A stretch of 64,000 bases of DNA from Populus alba (Eukaryota > Streptophyta > Magnoliopsida > Malpighiales > Salicaceae): positions 13,177,991-13,241,990 of the forward strand of contig NC_133302.1 in NCBI RefSeq assembly GCF_005239225.2. Reading direction: 5' to 3'. The notes beneath the pieces were generated by a model. It ran no database searches. It saw nothing but the letters and a program-made list of their open reading frames with translations, and was not told the origin of the DNA. Both the position numbers and the translations under genes were made by a program. Shown here piece after piece: positions 20,215-31,700 of the stretch (the first letter of the stretch is position 1; the number at the start of each line of letters is the position of its first letter).

Positions 20215-21729
20215 TCAAGTTTTTGGTCGTGTCAGTATGGGCTCAATTGATCGTGGTGGCAATTCTTCAATTTGTGGCCTCCAATTGCGTGCCTTTGATG
20301 CTTCCTGAAAGTAGACCATATGCAAATCATCAGATTCATCAATCTCAGTTTCAATAGAAGTGGTTTGAAACTGATCATGAACTAATTTTTCAATAAAGTC
20401 CACTTCCTGTAAATCATTATCATCTCCAGGTTGCTTGTAAATGTTGAAAATATTCATCTCCAATGTCATGTTTCCAAATGATAGCTTCATCAGTCCATTC
20501 CTACAATTAATCAATGCATTAGAAGTGGCAAGAAATGGACGTCCTAAAATGACAGGAATTGAATTACATGCTTCAACAGGTTGTGTATCCAAGACAACAA
20601 AATCCACAGGATAAATGAATTTATCAACTTGTACTAACACATCTTCGATTATTCCTCTAGGTACTTTTACAGATCTATCGGCGAGTAAAAGAGTTACAGA
20701 AGTTGGTTTTAACTCACCTAGATTGAGACTTTGAAAGACTGAATATGGAAGTAAATTCACACTAGCTTCAAGATCAAGTAAGGCTCTTTCAATTTTATGT
20801 TCTCCAATAAAGCAAGAAATTGTAGGACAACCAGGGTCTTTATATTTCAAAGCATTATTATTTTGAAGAATGGCACTTACTTGTTCGGCTAAAAAGGCTT
20901 TCTTTTTCACATTCAGTTTTCTCTTCACAGTGCACAGATCTTTCAAAAATTTAGCATAGGAAGGAACTTGTTTAATAGCATCCAACAAAGGTATATTGAT
21001 CCTTACCTGTTTGAAAATTTCAAAGATTTCAGAGTTGTGATTGACTTTCCTTTGTTTGGTCATGGCATGAGGAAATGGAAGTGCTGGTGGGGAATCAGCC
21101 TTTTCTTTGTAATGTTCAGGTTCAACCCCTTCCTTACCCTCAGAGATAGACTCATCATCTTTCTCACAAGGTTCAAGAATAGGTTTTTCAATAACCTTAC
21201 CACTACGAAGAGTGATGACTGATTTGACTTGATCCATGTGTTGGCTTCCAGAACCACTTGCATTTGCATTGTATTGCCCCTTTGGATTTTGCTGTGGTTG
21301 AGAAGGAAACTTACCTTTCTCTTGGAAACTGAGAGCAGATGTTAATTTTGCAAGAGCATCTTTAAAATCTGTCATGCTTTGAGCAAGTTGAGTGTTGATT
21401 GTCTCCTGCTTTTCAATGAATGCATGCAATGTTTCCTCAAAATTTCTTCTAGGAGGTGGAGCATAAGGAGGTGCATATCCATGAGAATTTTGAAAGTTAT
21501 GGTGTGCTTGAAACGGTGGTTGTGAAGTTTGTGCATTGTTACTATCACTCTTCCAACTAAAATTTGGGTGATTTCTCCAACCAGGGTTATACGTTTGTGA
21601 GTATGGGTTATGGTTGGGTCTTTGGAAACTGTTTAAAGCATGGGCTTGTTCATGGAGACATTCCCTAAAAGAAGGCAAAGTTGGACAATCATTTGTTGAG
21701 TGTTCCTTGGTTTCACAGATTTGACACAC
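20215..21729 (-). CDS. Retrotransposon gag zinc knuckle plus retropepsin
   Basis: 504 codons. It opens with a CCHC knuckle, CQICETKEHSTNDC (C-x2-C-x4-H-x4-C), that binds packaged RNA. A Pro/Asn/Gln-rich linker follows, then LRSGKVIEKP typical of Athila polyproteins, then a conserved block around EIFKQVRINIPLLDAIKQVP. The aspartic protease follows: ALLDLEASVNLLPYSVFQSL, flap LADRSVKVPRGI, and the second psi-loop IPVILGRPFLATSNALI. The catalytic motif reads DLEAS instead of DLGAS (Gly to Glu), which should impair catalysis. It is in the same frame as the upstream gag, separated only by one TAA (21751-21753). The listed start is just the first Met after that stop, so the natural product is presumably gag-protease. 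Confidence 0.85.
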   Translation of the reverse strand: MCQICETKEHSTNDCPTLPSFRECLHEQAHALNSFQRPNHNPYSQTYNPGWRNHPNFSWKSDSNNAQTSQPPFQAHHNFQNSHGYAPPYAPPPRRNFEETLHAFIEKQETINTQLAQSMTDFKDALAKLTSALSFQEKGKFPSQPQQNPKGQYNANASGSGSQHMDQVKSVITLRSGKVIEKPILEPCEKDDESISEGKEGVEPEHYKEKADSPPALPFPHAMTKQRKVNHNSEIFEIFKQVRINIPLLDAIKQVPSYAKFLKDLCTVKRKLNVKKKAFLAEQVSAILQNNNALKYKDPGCPTISCFIGEHKIERALLDLEASVNLLPYSVFQSLNLGELKPTSVTLLLADRSVKVPRGIIEDVLVQVDKFIYPVDFVVLDTQPVEACNSIPVILGRPFLATSNALINCRNGLMKLSFGNMTLEMNIFNIYKQPGDDNDLQEVDFIEKLVHDQFQTTSIETEIDESDDLHMVYFQEASKARNWRPQIEELPPRSIEPILTRPKT

Positions 21730-21750
21730 AATCTCTTGAACAGATTTTAA

Positions 21751-22641
21751 TTAACCACTCTTTTTCAATTCAAGTGCTTCGACTTTTCTAGCTAAAGATG
21801 CAAACTTGGCTTGGAGGTCATGATCTTCCCTAAGGTTGTGCATACCTCCACTAGATGTATGAGGTTGAGTTTTACTTGGTGCCTCATAAGTACCTGTGGT
21901 GTCCCAATTTTGAGCATTTTCGGCTAGCAAGTCTAGGTACTCCATTGCTTCATTAGGGTCTTTATCTTCAAAGGTTCCATTGCACATCAATTCAACCATT
22001 TGCCTATCTCTAGGTGTTAAACCTTCATAAAAATGTGAAACCAATCTCCATGTTTCAAAACCATGATGAGGGCAAGTATTAAGCAAATCTCGATACCTAT
22101 CCCAACATTGGTAAAATGTTTCTCCTGGTTTTTGAGTGAAAGTGATGATTTGTCTTTTGAAAGAGTTTGTTCTGTGAGATGGAAAAAACTTCTTTAAAAA
22201 TTGTTGTTGCATTTCATCCCAAGCACGAATAGATCCTGGTCTCAAATTTTGTAGCCATGTTTTAGCTTTATCTTTTAACGAAAAAGGAAAAAGCTTTAAT
22301 TGAATGGTGTTCATGCTACAATTTGAGTCATTATAGGTATTACAGACCTCCTCAAATTCCCTTAAATGCAAGTATGAATTTTCTAAGTCTAAGCCATGAA
22401 AAGATGGTAGGAGTTGGATAATGCCTGGCTTAAAATTAAAATGAGATGCATCAAGAGGGAAAACTATGCATGAGGGTGCACTTGTTCTTGTGGGATTCAT
22501 ATGATCTCTAAGTGTTCTCATACGGTTATTCTCATTATTCTCATTATGAAGCGATTGATTATCTTCTTCGGCCATATTTTCTGAAAATGATGAGGATAGC
22601 CTACAAAGTCGACCACTTAATGTACGTGACCAAACTCTCAT
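21751..22641 (-). CDS. Retrotransposon gag (capsid domain), Athila-like
   Basis: 296 residues on the minus strand. After an acidic/Asn-rich start comes the retrotransposon gag domain: PSFHGLDLENSYLHLREFEE, LFPFSLKDKAKTWLQNLRPG, WDEMQQQFLKKFFPSHRTN, TQKPGETFYQCWDRYRDLL and HHGFETWRLVSHFYEGLTP, then NGTFEDKDPNEAMEYLDLLA. It is expected to form virus-like particles in the cytoplasm. The frame ends in TAA right after LELKKSG; seven codons further on, in the same frame, the zinc knuckle begins. No frameshift occurs. ATG at 22620 (MAEEDNQSL) is a plausible alternative start to the one at 22641. Confidence 0.85.
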   Translation of the reverse strand: MRVWSRTLSGRLCRLSSSFSENMAEEDNQSLHNENNENNRMRTLRDHMNPTRTSAPSCIVFPLDASHFNFKPGIIQLLPSFHGLDLENSYLHLREFEEVCNTYNDSNCSMNTIQLKLFPFSLKDKAKTWLQNLRPGSIRAWDEMQQQFLKKFFPSHRTNSFKRQIITFTQKPGETFYQCWDRYRDLLNTCPHHGFETWRLVSHFYEGLTPRDRQMVELMCNGTFEDKDPNEAMEYLDLLAENAQNWDTTGTYEAPSKTQPHTSSGGMHNLREDHDLQAKFASLARKVEALELKKSG

Positions 22642-22775
22642 GCACGTGTAAAAAAAGAGAATAAAAGGAAGAAAAGAAAAGAGAATAAAAAGAAAACAAA
22701 AGAAACAAAAGTTAAATAAAATTAAAAGTGAAAAGAGAAAATAAAATAAATATTATAATTTATACAAGAATTTAC

Positions 22776-22794
22776 CTCCCTGGCAACGGCGCCA
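22776..22794 (-). promoter_or_regulatory. Primer-binding site, tRNA-Asp type
   Basis: Reading inward from the 5' LTR on the minus strand, TGGCGCCGTTGCCA follows after six bases. It is complementary to the 3' end of plant tRNA-Asp (GGCAACGGCG plus CCA), the primer commonly used by Athila-like elements. It fixes both the orientation of the element and the inner LTR edge at 22801. Confidence 0.85.
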
Positions 22795-22800
22795 AAAACT

Positions 22801-22972
22801 TGACACGACCAAAAGCTTGATGTCTTCTCCCAAGTGCAGGAGTGTCGAAGTAATAAATAACCCGGCAAGACCGGGGTCGGACCACAGAGAGGTTAATTGT
22901 ATAAATTATAAATACAAAGACAACAACAACAACAACAATAACAATAACAATAACAATAACAATAACAATAAC

Positions 22973-23003
<31 letters not shown>

Positions 23004-24432
23004 GTAATAATAATAAAAGACGAAGAAGATGAAGAAATTAATGAGAACTTTGAGATGAAAGATTAACGTAAGGATTAAACAATGATAAAAATAAATGTCA
23101 AGGTTAGAGGATCCACTAATGGTACTTCAAACAAGTATAGTATAAACTCTTATTACTCAATTGGAAACCACACATAAAGGAGGTTCCAATCAGATTATAA
23201 ATTGTTAACATGATTACATTAGTTATCTTATTCGAATAAAGCTAATACTTGTAAATGTTGGCAGGCATTCATGATTATAACTTATGTTAACAACAAATCA
23301 AGTTTCTTTCATAGCTCAGGTGTCGGTTATACCATACAGTATGGGCTATGAAAGTGCCAAGTATTTGTTGTACCAAGTGTTATACAACATAAATCTAGAT
23401 TAACCATTTAACAAGCAAAGTATTAAAAGTGAACAAGATAACAAATATAAAACATGTTAGTATCCAACGTTAAGGTCCATGTTAAGTTTATATTATACTT
23501 ATTCTTACACCATTAGTGTACCCTTTTCACCTTAACATAATTAACTTAGCTGAACATAATGAAAGAAAGAAACATAAATGAACAAGATAAGAACATAAAT
23601 GAGAAAGAGGTTAACTAAGTAAAGGAAAGGAAATGAAGTGCATAAACTTGATATTAATAAAAGCAAGACATAAGCAATACAAAGAGAGAAAGCAAGAGCA
23701 TGATCTTGATCTGCAAACCAAGATGCCTCAATATATGGTAAGTGCCTCCTTTTATAGGCCAAAATTTGGAACTATTGATTTGTTGACTAATTGATGAGTG
23801 GGTGGCCATATCTTGACTTGATAACAATCCTTATCTTCTTGTCTGAACAAGACATCATTGCTAATATCATAATTTGCCCAGAATCCTCAGGAATGTTCTA
23901 GGAAATTGTCTCAGCTTTCCAACAAAAAAAAAGATGAGGTCATTTGGACTTCTAGAACTCAAGATATGGGCTGAACACTAAATAGTGTCTGGGCTGCAGG
24001 ACAGCTTCGGACTTCTTCGTTGTTCCTATATTTTGGACTTGAAAACGGCCTTCTTAGATATTGGTGTCCAAATGAAAGTTGTAGGCCTATGTTTTACCTT
24101 TCCATCCATATAAAATGGACCTAAATCCGAGATCTAGAGCTCCAGATATGATCCAATTACCGAGCACTGTTCCGGTTTGGACTGCACCGACATCTCTTTT
24201 CTAAGTTTGGCCATCTCTTTGTCCTTTAACTTCCAATGCTTAAACTCATCAATCAATCTTTTTATTTATGTGATAGTCCTGCATTTAAAATGAGCATTTA
24301 CCATAAATTAAGGTATCTTATAATATCAAACTTGTTATTATAAAACATACTTTAGTTAAGGAGTTATTGATACTTCAAGTGCAAAATGATGATATAAAAC
24401 CTTGATAAACATGCACTTTTAAGTACTAATCA
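22801..24432 (-). repeat. 5' LTR of the gag-protease element (1632 bp)
   Basis: It has the same ends as the 3' LTR and differs by a few scattered substitutions and by the length of the microsatellite at 22917-23020 (AAC/AAT repeats). It should carry the element's promoter on the minus strand. The flanking TGGAG at 24433-24437 completes the target-site duplication, and rhodanese coding sequence resumes there without loss. Confidence 0.92.
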
Positions 24433-26442
24433 TGGAGTCACTGATTCAGGTGATGGATTCTGAACTTCAGTTTCAGATGGTTGGGATTCATGCTTTGCTG
24501 CAGCTTTCAACCCCCGGTTTTGAACATCTGAAGATGAAGGTGATGCAGGTAAACCAATGCGGTTGTTTTCCAGTTTTCCTGCTGCACATGAAAATGCTTG
24601 GACTCCAAGTCTAACAGGAGAGAGCAAACGCCTTCAAATAAGCATTTGAAATCCCAGTTAATCAAGATCTCGACAATCCAAAAACTTGGTAAAACATGAT
24701 CCAACTATTGAAAAGAATCTAACTGTGAAAATGATTAAATAACTTCTAAATGTCTGGTGGAGGTTAGGAAATATGAACCTTGATACTGTCATAGGCATTT
24801 TGGTTATCAACTAAATTTAGCAAAGACGTAAAACTTTCCCTAGGACACATGCAAAATAGACGAAGGGGATCTAGCTTAATGGTTGAATGCATGCCATTTG
24901 ATGCATGTCCATGAAGAAGCAAATGTGCAAACCTAGCAATGCATATGATGCTACAGCAAAACCCATGTCCACGACATAAATATAGTACAAAAAGCAATCT
25001 GATTTCTTACCACACCATACTCAAGTGCTTGCACCGGCAAAGGTCTGATATTGGTCTAATATCTTCTAGAATTGCCTTAGCCTCCTAAAATGATGCCAAG
25101 TTGTCACAACTCACAAGAATATTGTGAAAAGCTTAGATTTGGCACAAGAAAATCAAGCACTTCCAGAAAATACTAGTATTTATAATTTTCAATCCACGAA
25201 AAGAATAGCACAGATTGACAAAGCATACTGAATGTAAATCCTACACAACCAAATGTCTTAGCAACAAGAAAAATGTTGATTGAAATGTGAAGGTTGTTGA
25301 CTTGTATGAACAAGGAGAACAACCTTCCTCACAGATTGTAAAATGATCTAACAAGTCAGCTTGTTGCATATATCAAAATAACTTTCTGAGTTGTAAAGAA
25401 TCATATCAACATGTTTTATTGAATGTTTCAAAACGTTCTGTAGACTTGGGCTCAGATGCTCGGGACACCACCTCTTGTTGATTTCTTACTAAATTATTTG
25501 CACAACAGCTTCAAGGGTTCTTTAATCAATTGCACCTAACATGTTGGAAAATTTACCAAAATTATAGTTTGACTAACAATCACTTCTCCAGCTGAATTCC
25601 ATACATTCAATCTAGGGCACCAAAGAAATAATTCAATCTGAACCAAAAGTCTTTAACAAGAGATGCCAATTCTAACACCATTAGATTGCATAAAGACAAA
25701 GTAATCATTTTTCTCAAAATCACTTCAGATTTGGTGCATTTAATTATTCAACAATCAACACTTGGATACTGTGCATAATTTCACTTCATAAATCTGTGCA
25801 CCGTCATGCTTTGAAACATACACAATCCCTATGGCCTGCATACCCAGTTTATGTAGCCCATCAATTACATATATACAAACACTTGGGATACACATGTTCA
25901 TACAAGTGTGATTGCACATAACACTCTTTTTATGTGTTTTTGAAATAAGTATATCTCTCTCACACACACACACACTTCTGTTTACATGTTTCCATGTAAA
26001 TTAACACACGCACTGAACAGACACAAGTACATCTCATTTGCCTCTCTGTGTGCATGTTGTTTCGTGCTGTGTGGATACCATTTTGATAGTATCCATTGGA
26101 CACTAATGTGCACTTAGCAAAGAAATTTCACTCTTTCCATGTGTTTTTGAAACAAATGTCAAATTAATCAACTCTTTAGGTTTATCTGAGCTGGCTGGAT
26201 GTATTATTGTATAATCTACAGTTTGTCATTTGCAACATATATACTTTGAGTTGATCAATGGCTTTTGGAAAATTGAATTTTGTATTTCTAGAAATTTATA
26301 CTAGCTAAGAGAATATTCAAGTGATGCAATAACCTTACCTTACCTCATTAAGTATGGTTAGCAGAGTCTCAGGTTTAAGCTCCTTGACTTGGATACCTTG
26401 TTTTACCCAAGACTGGAAACCACCTTGGACCAAGTATGGTCT

Positions 26443-27140
26443 CTGTCACATAAAAATACAAACAAACAATTAGCAATATGATACAATAGGTTGTGGTTTC
26501 GAATTTACAATAGACTCACCTAGCAATGCAATTTTTCTTATAATGCTGGTCACAAGGTTTAATTCCACAAAATTATATCATCTTCTCTATCTAAATTATA
26601 TGATTAGACTAGGAATGAACCATGGTATCATCTAGTATTCGTACATTTAACTTGTTTCTCTGCAAGCCATTTACACAACAATACAACCCAGCAATCTATG
26701 GAGTGAAATAAAAAAATATTGACATTGATTAATAAATTGCAACTTCCCATTCAAGCAAGGTAAAGACTTTTTTTTTTTAGAGATATTTTAAGAACATAAG
26801 TTAGATGTAATACTAATGCACTTTCTGAATTATACCACTTGAGAACAACATGAATGAAAATTGGGTTCTATCTATAGCATTTATACAACATAAAAAAATG
26901 CAGAAGGAGTAACGGTTTTTGGCTTAACAACATTGTAAATGCATAAAAGACATAACGTACTCTTCTCAAATCTAGTTGATATGGATATTGTTATTTGTTT
27001 CTAAGGGTTACTGAAACTAAACAACTCTCAGAAATGTTTTTATCCCGAAGAAACTTGACTAAGGGAGAGCAGATAAATTTTCTTTTTCCTCTTCTAGTTC
27101 CATGATGAATAATTAGATGTTTAGCCTTTTATGTAATAAA
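26443..27140. other. Non-coding spacer between rhodanese remnant and TNL C
   Basis: AT-rich, with no recognised gene. It may include upstream intron of the rhodanese-like pseudogene. No RPS16 remnant was found here, unlike the spacers before TNL A and TNL B. Confidence 0.4.
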
Positions 27141-28097
27141 ATGGCTTTGGAAGAATGGAGAGATTTGCTTGATGGACGAAACAATTCATTTGGTCTGGGC
27201 AGTAAAGTTCTCATAACAAGTAGGGACAAGCAAGTGCTTAGGAATGTATATAGTAGACAAGACATACGAGGTTAAGGGGTTGAATGATGAAGAAGCTCTT
27301 CAACTCTTTAGCTCAAAAGCCTTGAAGAATTGCAACCCCACAATTGATCATATCAACTTGATAGATGAGATTGTAAGTCATGTACAAGGCAATCCGTTGG
27401 CTCTTAAAGTTTTGGGTTCCTTTTTCTATGGTAAAAGCATTGAAGAATGGCACAGTGCATTGAATAAACTAGCTCAGGACCCTGAAATCGAAAGGGCGTT
27501 GAGAATTAGTTACGATGGGTTGGATTCAGAACAAAAATCCATATTTCTTGACATAGCACATTTCTTCATAGAATGGGAGCAAGACCAAGCAACAAGAATA
27601 TTAGATTGCTTATATGGTCGGTCTGTGATTTTCGATATAAGCAACCTCATCGATAAGTGTCTCAAAACTGCAACTCATAACGTGTTAGAAATGCATGATT
27701 TACTACAAGAAATGGCATTTAACATTGTTCGTGCAGAATCTGATTTTCCTGGCGAATGTAGCAGGTTATGTCATCCTCCTGATGTCGTTCAAGTATTGGA
27801 GGAAAATAAGGTTAAAGCTACAGCCATTAACTGTCGTTCATGTATTTGCTCAAAAGTTGATGTGTTTGAGTAGATTGTATTATTGTTTGTTTATTCTTTA
27901 TTCTTGTTTAACAGGGAACTCAAAAAATTAAAGGCATATCTTTGGACATGTCCTGGTTATCGAGACATATACACTTGAAATCTGATGCCTTCACAATGAT
28001 GGATGGTCTTAGATTTCTCAATTTCTATAACGACATAGATAAAATGCACCTTCCTCATACTGGCCTCGAAAATCTTCCTAATGAGCTGAGATATTTG

Positions 28098-28712
28098 CAA
28101 ACAGGATGTTTTTTCAAGAAAGATGGGCTGGACCAGCAAACCGGTTGCATTAGCGCAGATTTGACAATGACGGGCCAAGATGAAATCCAGAAGCCATCCA
28201 ATATGGGCCAGATATCAAGTGTTATCCCAAGCAGTGGGCCATCTTTTGCCAATTTTATTACTTCCATTGCAGATCCAATCGAACTGTGTGATTTGAAATT
28301 ACAGAACAGGAGATCCCAACGCAATAAGGCAAGAAAGTTGTCTCGTAAATCATCATCCTTCAAAAGAAGAAAATCGCGCAAAATGGAAAATCAAAGCTCT
28401 AAACAAGCTGAGATGGGAATCACTGAGTATTCAGTATCCGATAATGGAATCATGAATAGAAATGCTATTATTCGATCTGGAAGGGACCTAGCTAGAGAGG
28501 ATGACGCAAGCAGTGTGCAAGTTCTTTTTTCCTCATCATCTAATAAACAAACACCTGAGACTATACATACTGACCCCAGGGATGAAGCGAACTCTTGCTG
28601 GGTGGTGGGAAAAGCAATATTGCAAAGTCATGAGGACAGCCATCTCATGACACAGACACTACAAGGTTTTATTGAAAAAGAGCAAGAGGAGTGGATTAGA
28701 AGGAAGAAATAA
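28098..28712 (+). pseudogene. LINE ORF1 C-terminal part, fused in frame to the TNL exon
   Basis: The frame is continuous with the upstream TNL exon (open from about 27942) and ends in TAA 28710-28712. It is rich in Ser, Lys and Arg (NKARKLSRKSSSFKRRKSRK), as in the basic tail of plant L1 ORF1 nucleic-acid-binding proteins. No zinc knuckle or RRM domain remains. About 200 residues of LINE are joined to about 50 of LRR. The end overlaps the open frame of ORF2, but the likely ORF2 start (28762) lies downstream. Confidence 0.6.
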
Positions 28713-28761
28713 TGAGCTCACTATTCAGTTCTTGTCCAAGGTATGGTTATTATTCCTTTTG

Positions 28762-31700
28762 ATGAGTAGTATTATTATTTGGAATTCCTGTGGTATAGGA
28801 GGTAGAGACAAGAAAAGTTGTGCGAGGTCTCTGGTTAGAAATTTTAATCTAGATATTTTGGTTATTCTGGAGACAAAACTTGAAAATATTGATGATTACA
28901 CTATCAACTCAATCTGGGGTAGACATTCTAGGGACTGGTTTGCAGTGCCTTCTCTAGGCCTTTCCGGGGGTATTCTCTGCATATGGAATCCGGCATCTAT
29001 TTGTGTTTCTAATTGTTCAGTGGCTATGAATGGTCGTATTCTAAATATTGAAGGGGTGCTATCTCGATACAATTTGGAATGTATGGTCTCTTTGGTTTAC
29101 GCCCCAAATGATGGTTTATTAAAGAAGGAGGTCTGGGATTATCTTGTGTCTTTTAAAAACAACATTAGCAAACCATGGTGTCTTGCAGGGGACTTTAATG
29201 AAACTCTCTCCCCATCAGATAGGAAAGGTAGCTCTAAAATCTCATCCTCCATGCTAAGTTTCAAGATGTGTGTTGACAGCTGTGGTCTGGTTGAACTCCC
29301 CTTAAATGGGAAGAAGTTTACGTGGTCTAGAGGAAATGCTGCGAGTCATATTGATAGAATGTTTGTGACGGGCGATTGGCTGCAGCATCTTCCATCATCT
29401 ACTTTGTATGGACTCCCGAAGAATTTTTCAGATCACAGACCATTACATATGTTGGTAGACTCTATAAACTGGGGACCAAAGCCTGTTCGGATGATGAATT
29501 GCTGGTGGCTAAACTCTGACTTTGTGAAGATGGTTCAGCTCTACTGGAATACAACCTCAAATACAAGCTCTGGCAAACGAAGTATGGTTGTAGCCTTAAA
29601 GTTATTAAAAGATAGATGTAAGAAATGGAGCAGAGATGTTGTGGGCAACAATTCCAGCAAGATCCCAGTTCTAGAAATTGAAGCAGACGTCCTAGATTCT
29701 CAAAAAGAGAGTAGAGACTTATCAGCTGCTGAATTATTCCGAAGCAACATAATCTCTGCTAGTCTTAGAACGTTATACAGAATGCAAGAGTCTGCATGGC
29801 ATCAAAAGTCAAAAGTGCAGTGGTGCAAACTTGGAGATAAGAACACCCGCTTCTTCCATTTATCTGCTACAACACGCCAGAAAAAGAATCAAATCTTTTC
29901 TCTAGATGTTGAAGGAGCGACTTTGACGAAACCCGGTGATGTGAAGATGGTTGTATTCAATTTCTTCAACAAGCTGTACCCTTTTATAGATAGACCTAGA
30001 GCCTCCTGCAATAATCTGAATTTCCTAAAGCTTCAGCCCTCGTCCTCGACTGCTTTAGAACTGCCATTCTCTGCCGATGAGGTCAAAACTATTGTGTGGG
30101 ATTGTGAAGGAAACAAATCACTAGGTCCCGATGGTATCAACTTCTTCTTCATTAAAAAAGCTTGGAACATCATTGGCGGGGACATTGTTCAAATGGTGGA
30201 TGAATTCTACCGGACTAATATTCTTCCTCCAAACATCAACAGCTCTTTTGTCACCCTTATCCCAAAGGTAAAAGGAGCCAATAAGCTACAGGATTTTAGG
30301 CCTATCAGCTTGGTAGGCAGCCTCTACAAAATTATCTCAAAACTGCTAGCATCTAGAGTGAAACGAGTTCTACCTGAAGTCATCAGTGACCACCAAAATG
30401 CTTTCATCAAAGGAAGGCAAATTCTGGATAGTGTGCTGATTGCCAATGAGGCAATTAACTACATGAAGAAGAAAAAGGGCAAAGGATATCTCTTTAAACT
30501 AGACTTCCACAAAGCATTTGATTCAGTGTTATGGGACTATGTGAATGAAGTCATGGCCAGTATGGGTTTTGGAAGTCGATGGCCAGGCTGGATTATGCAA
30601 TGTCTATCAACAGCCAAGATGTCTGTGCTGGTAAACGACTCCCCCATGAAGGAATTCAGTTTAGAAAAAGGGCTACGTCAAGGAGACCCTCTTTCTCCTT
30701 TTCTCTTCAATATTGCGGTGCAGGGGCTAAGCTGCATGCTACAGCGAGGGTGTGATCCGGGGCTGATTGAGGGAGTGAGCATCGGGCAGGCTGGTTTTCC
30801 TTTATCTCATCTACAATTTGCAGACGAGACATTCATTTTTAGTTCAGCCTCCTTAGAAAGCATGCAGAATGTTAAGCGCATACTATTGTGCTTTGAGCTC
30901 ATGTCGGGCTTGAAAGTTAACTTCTCCAAAAACAGTATCTTTGGTGTGGGTATAGAAGATCACGTGTGTGACTACACTGCACAGACACTAAGATGTAAGC
31001 AAGGGCTCCTCCCTTTCAAATATCTTGGCCTTCCCATTGGTGCAAATTCTTACAGACTTCTGATATGGAATCCTATCATTCAAAATATCAGCTCTAGGCT
31101 GGCTGCATGGAAAGGGAAGCTCTTATCGATAGGGGGGAGGTTATGCTTAATTAAATTGGTTCTTAGCAACTTGCCCATTTACTTTCTCTCTTCGTTCCCT
31201 ATGCCTGTGGCGGTATCAACAACAATTGAAAAGAAGTTCAGATGCTTTTTGTGGTCCGGAAAAGAGGAAGGCAAGTCTATGTGCAATGTTGGCTGGCCAA
31301 CTGTGTCGATGCCAAAGAGTGCTGGTGGACTTGGCATTGGATCTCTGCAAAACAAAAATAAAGCTCTATTATTCAAATGGCTATGGAGGTATGGCTCTGA
31401 GGAGTCGAGCATGTGGAAGGATGTGATTACAAGCATTTACAATCCTAAATACCACAGTCTTATACCGCAGGATCATATCACAGGTGCTGGAAGCACATGG
31501 TCTCGGCTTGTTAATTACTGTGGCAAAGATACTAGATTACAGAATATTGTGACTAATAACACTGTGTTGCTAGTTGGCAATGGGAAAAGGATTAATTTTT
31601 GGCTTGATGACTGAACAGACAATGGCAGATTGGCAGAGAAGTTCCCTACACTATTTCAGTTGTCCAACGATAAAGACGCCAGCCTAGAAAAGATGGGAAT

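Larger units (their letters stand above)
18477..24432 (-). mobile_element. Complete Athila-like LTR retrotransposon with gag-protease only (TR-GAG type)
   Basis: Two very similar LTRs bound the element, and the 5-bp direct repeat TGGAG flanks it (18472-18476 and 24433-24437). It reads on the minus strand: 5' LTR 24432-22801, primer-binding site, gag, zinc knuckle, protease, 3' LTR 20091-18477. No RT, RNase H or integrase exists in the 2.7 kb between the LTRs, so it must rely on a partner in trans, as described for terminal-repeat gag (TR-GAG) elements. The gag style (FHGLDLENSYLHLREFEEVC) and the tRNA-Asp-type primer site resemble Athila. A related LTR lies at 52001-53908. Near-identical LTRs suggest a recent insertion. 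Confidence 0.9.
18439..26442 (-). pseudogene. Rhodanese-like domain gene, copy 2, C-terminal exons, split by an LTR element
   Basis: Read on the minus strand. Exon 26442-26344, RPYLVQGGFQSWVKQG then VKELKPETLLTILNE, is the end of a rhodanese (sulfurtransferase) fold and has good splice sites. Exon about 25085-25014, EEAKAILEDI and then, after a frameshift, LPVQALEYGV. A short SYALLG piece lies near 24950. The last exon, LSPVRLGVQAFSCAAGKLE then NNRIGLPASPSSSDVQN, runs to TP at 24438. There a retrotransposon interrupts it, and it resumes at 18476-18439 as LNEKVDLSEA and a TAG stop. The exon holding WEKTL, present in copies 1 and 3, is deleted. The likely parent is a plant plastid rhodanese-like protein with membrane segments. 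That assignment is from memory; no symbol is given. The catalytic Cys loop is not in this fragment. Confidence 0.72.

Noticed and set aside
22817..23032. Plus-strand frame with a long poly-Asn run
   Set aside because: It is the AAC/AAT microsatellite of the LTR read in one frame; the LTR is transcribed from the other strand.
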